Shown: positions 37,056 to 39,371 of the stretch, one piece after another
Layout of the letters: each line of letters starts with the position of its first letter
Position numbering within the stretch: the stretch's first letter is position 1
DNA from: a virus
Length of the DNA: 39,371 bases
Strand: one strand, 5' to 3'
IMG/VR virus record: IMGVR_UViG_3300046529_000229
Span: 1 to 39,371 of that record
Translations under genes and position numbers: made by a program
The notes under the pieces: model-generated
The model's database searches: none
What the model was told of the DNA's origin: nothing
The model's input: the letters and a program-made list of their open reading frames with translations, nothing else

Positions 37056-39253
37056 TGCCCCGCAAACAAGTCAACCGCGCGCCGCGCCTCCAGACCGAAA
37101 CCCTTCCGCCTCCCGTTGGCGGCCTCAATACGCTCGACGCGGTGGCGAACATGCCGCCCACCGACGCCGTCATTCTGGACAACTATTTCCCTGGCACCGC
37201 TGACGTTCCGTTGCGCAATGGCTATCAGACGTGGGGCTCGGGCCTGACGAACGTCGAGACGCTCGCGGTATATACGAGTGGCACGACCAAAAAAATGTTC
37301 GCGGTCGCCAAGGGCAAGATTTACGACGTGTCGGCCAATCAGGCGATCGGCTCGGGGAATGTCGTCGTCGAGGGGCCGTTCATCAGCGTGAGCGGGCAGA
37401 GCACCCTGGCCCTGTCGCAGACCTACGCGTCGCCCGCCGATATCCTTGTCCACTTCGACGGCGTCTATCAGGGCTTCGATCAGTACACGGTTGGCACGAA
37501 CAGCATCACCTTCACGTCGCCGATCCCGCCTGGCGTGACTCAGGTCTATATCGAGAGCATCGGCGCGGCCGCGGCGGATATCACCGCAGAAGGTCCATTC
37601 ACCGGCGTCGGCGGCCAGACCTCGGTAACGCTCTCGCAGACCTACGGCGGCACGATAAACCTGATCGTCTACTTCGACGGCACCTATCAGGGACCGGACC
37701 AGTATTCGCTCGCCGGCAAGGTGCTGACCTTCACGGCGGCTATCCCGGCCTTTGTCTCGAAGGTCTATGTGATCGCCGTCGCGATCGGCAACATCGCACA
37801 GGAAGGGCCTTATACGGGCGTTGGCGGGCAGACGACGCTTACCCTCAGCCAGACCTATCCGGCCTCGGCCAACCTGCTGATTCACTTCGACGGCGGGTTC
37901 CAAGGCCCGGACCAGTACAGCATCAGCGGAACGACGCTCACCTTTACTTCGGCGATCCCGGCCGGTATCGGCAAGGTCTACGTGATCGCGATCGGCTCAT
38001 CGCTCATCTCTGGGCTCACGAATTCCCGCTGGCAGTATGTGAACTTCAGCAATGCCGGCGCAGAATTCCTCGTGATGTGCAATGGCATCGATCCGGTGCT
38101 GATCTACAACGGCACCGCGTGGCAGGAAGTCACGCAGTCGTCGACGCCGATCGCGATTACTGGAGTCGATCCGACGACCTTCGCGAGCGTCAACGTGTTC
38201 GCGCAGCGCCTGTGGTTCGCCAAGCTGAACACGGCGCAGGCGTGGTATCTGCCGGTCGGCCAGGTGGGCGGCGCAGCCAACGTGCTCGACATCGGCTCAG
38301 AGCTGACGCTCGGCGGCTTCTTGGCCGGCATGGCCACATGGAACATTGACGACTCGGCTGGCCTGAATCCGTACCTTGTGCTGATCAGCTCGGTGGGTGA
38401 GGCGGTCGTCTATCAGGGTTCCGATCCATCGCAGGCGAACAGTTTCGGCATCTCTGCTCATTTCCGCATCGGTGCGCCGACTGGCCGCCGCTTCTACGAG
38501 AAGTACGGTTCAGACATCGTATTTATCGGTGCCGACGGTCTGACGCCACTCAGCAAGGCGCTGCTTAGCGACCGCTCGGAGCGCAATGAAACGCTCACGC
38601 GCAAGATCAGCCCGAGCGTGACGGCTGACGTGGCCGCCTATGGCGCGCACTTCGGCTGGCAGGTCATCCTCTATCCGGACGGTAACAAGCTCGTCGTGAA
38701 CGTGCCCGAGGCCGAGGATACGACCTCGCATCAGTACGTCATGAACACGCTGACGAACGCATGGTGCCGCTTCACCGGGTGGAATTCGACGTGCTTCGCC
38801 TATTTCAACAGCGGCCTGTTCTTTGGCGGCCCGCTCGGCGTCGCGCAAGCTGATGTTGGCAATGACGATGGCGGAAACGCAATCGATGCCGACATCAAGC
38901 CAGCCTTCAATTACTTTGGCCAGCGCGGCATGCAGAAGTATTTCAAGATGGTCAAGCCGCTCTTTCTGGCGAACTCGCCTTTCGTGCTGCAAATGGATCT
39001 GTCGGTCGACTTCAACAACACGTTGCCGACCTCGACGCCTGGGTTCTCGCAGGGCTTCTCGACGCCTTGGGACACGACGCCTTGGGATCAGGTGCCGTGG
39101 AATGGCGCGCAGATCATTCAGTCGGATTGGGAATCGATCGACGGCATTGGCTATGCGGCCACCTATCGCATGCGCACGCAGACGAAGGGGATCGCCTATT
39201 CGATCGAGTCGGCCACCTTCCTGTTTGAGCCGCAGACGCAGATAACACTCTGA
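37055..39253 (+). CDS. Large tail hub/nozzle-type protein with three internal repeats
   Basis: 732 residues from ATG 37055. RLQTETLPPPVGGLNTLDAVANMPPTDAVILDNYFPGTADVPLRNGY is typical of large podovirus tail proteins of the nozzle/stopper class. Residues ~104-320 contain three consecutive ~72-residue units starting with Glu106, Glu179 and Glu250 (EGP(F/Y)..V.GQ..(L/V).LSQTY......(V/I)(H/Y)FDG.(Y/F)QG.DQY). The C-terminal part contains LVLISSVGEAVVYQGSDPSQANSF and ends with a beta-rich segment. It probably continues the DNA channel below the connector and anchors fibres. Function by position; the repeats look like inserted beta-sandwich modules. Confidence 0.8.
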   Translation: MPRKQVNRAPRLQTETLPPPVGGLNTLDAVANMPPTDAVILDNYFPGTADVPLRNGYQTWGSGLTNVETLAVYTSGTTKKMFAVAKGKIYDVSANQAIGSGNVVVEGPFISVSGQSTLALSQTYASPADILVHFDGVYQGFDQYTVGTNSITFTSPIPPGVTQVYIESIGAAAADITAEGPFTGVGGQTSVTLSQTYGGTINLIVYFDGTYQGPDQYSLAGKVLTFTAAIPAFVSKVYVIAVAIGNIAQEGPYTGVGGQTTLTLSQTYPASANLLIHFDGGFQGPDQYSISGTTLTFTSAIPAGIGKVYVIAIGSSLISGLTNSRWQYVNFSNAGAEFLVMCNGIDPVLIYNGTAWQEVTQSSTPIAITGVDPTTFASVNVFAQRLWFAKLNTAQAWYLPVGQVGGAANVLDIGSELTLGGFLAGMATWNIDDSAGLNPYLVLISSVGEAVVYQGSDPSQANSFGISAHFRIGAPTGRRFYEKYGSDIVFIGADGLTPLSKALLSDRSERNETLTRKISPSVTADVAAYGAHFGWQVILYPDGNKLVVNVPEAEDTTSHQYVMNTLTNAWCRFTGWNSTCFAYFNSGLFFGGPLGVAQADVGNDDGGNAIDADIKPAFNYFGQRGMQKYFKMVKPLFLANSPFVLQMDLSVDFNNTLPTSTPGFSQGFSTPWDTTPWDQVPWNGAQIIQSDWESIDGIGYAATYRMRTQTKGIAYSIESATFLFEPQTQITL

Positions 39254-39255
39254 AT

Positions 39256-39272
39256 TCCCGCTGACTATACTC
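39256..39272 (+). promoter_or_regulatory. Late-element copy 4 (diverged)
   Basis: TTCCCGCTGACTATACT lies 2 bases after the stop of the 732-residue tail gene. The conserved TTSCCGCTG-CTA block is intact while the last bases differ. If the genome is circular, it faces the internal virion protein genes at 1-4141. Confidence 0.5.
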
Positions 39273-39297
39273 AGCCGCAGATTTTCCATCTTCATGC

Positions 39298-39371
39298 ATG
39301 CGGGGCCTCTCCCGCGGTAAAAGGTGCGCCGAGCCAGACCGCGCGCCTTCGTGCATCCAGCTTTGCGCATC
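39298..39371 (+). CDS. Possible 5' end of gene continuing at base 1 (only if circular)
   Basis: From ATG 39298 the frame is open to the end of the window (24 codons plus 2 bases) and, on joining the window ends, stays in phase with the frame that stops at 79. It would give a ~50-residue protein, basic/Cys-containing at the start and Met/Gln-rich at the end. No clear SD is seen. It depends on the window being a permuted circular genome. Confidence 0.25.
   Translation, partial: MRGLSRGKRCAEPDRAPSCIQLCA

Noticed and set aside
38510-39370. 286-codon minus-strand ORF at the right end
   Set aside because: Antisense shadow of the large tail protein; no recognisable domain.
1-39371. CRISPR arrays, tRNA genes, insertion sequences
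   Set aside because: No regular spaced repeats, no cloverleaf-like segments and no transposase-like proteins were found by reading.

Overview
The window reads as almost the whole genome of a temperate, podovirus-like (short-tailed) bacteriophage, about 39 kb. It could be a free phage genome opened at an arbitrary point or an excised prophage. The lambda-type integrase, the excisionase and a cI/cro immunity region show that it is temperate. The P22-type set of a large portal protein, internal/ejection proteins and tail spikes, with no tail tube, sheath or tape-measure gene, points to a short tail. High GC and the resemblance of many small proteins to those of Burkholderia-group phages suggest a Burkholderiales host; that is inference from recalled families, not a database result.

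Layout. (1) 1-4141 (+): internal/ejection virion proteins. (2) 4236-5423 (+): tail fibre with a glycine-rich adhesin tip and an apparent ATT start. (3) 5449-6887 (+): lysis cassette (small conserved protein, holin candidate, GH108 endolysin, 3TM holin-like protein), then a small lipoprotein gene on the opposite strand. (4) 7053-7321: gene-free integration-site candidate with repeats and hairpins. (5) 7322-15975 (-): one long leftward early operon of tightly overlapping genes: int, xis, a cytosine methyltransferase locus with a coextensive second reading frame, small regulators, accessory proteins, a NinB/YqaJ/RecT recombination module, three tiny membrane proteins, and a secreted protein first in the operon. 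(6) 16016-16857: immunity region with divergent promoters PL and PR, a short CI repressor, and 15-bp operators of form TTAG-N6-CTAAA at both ends. (7) 16888-21816 (+): rightward early operon: Cro, small regulators, an O-like initiator with a likely internal origin, a DnaB-type helicase, DUF551, DUF4406 and RuvC-like proteins, and a winged-helix paralogue of a left-arm gene. (8) 21863-39253 (+): late genes: RMF-like protein, terminase pair, tail spike, other tail proteins including a clan GH-A-type glycosidase, portal, scaffold, capsid, decoration protein, connector proteins, an HNH endonuclease, and a large tail protein with three internal repeats.

How it works together. CI binding at the two operator clusters would shut off PL and PR in the lysogen. 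On induction PL would drive recombination and excision, and PR would drive Cro and replication. A 17-bp element, TT[C/G]CCGCTG[A/C]CTA-N2-[A/C]T, occurs four times. Each copy lies in a gap in front of a late transcription unit (21819, 32124, 36455, 39256), so it is my best candidate for an uncharacterised late-gene control element. The other most interesting signals are the overprinted frame in the methyltransferase gene, the iteron/purine-tract origin, the ATT start, and the virion-borne GH-A-like enzyme.
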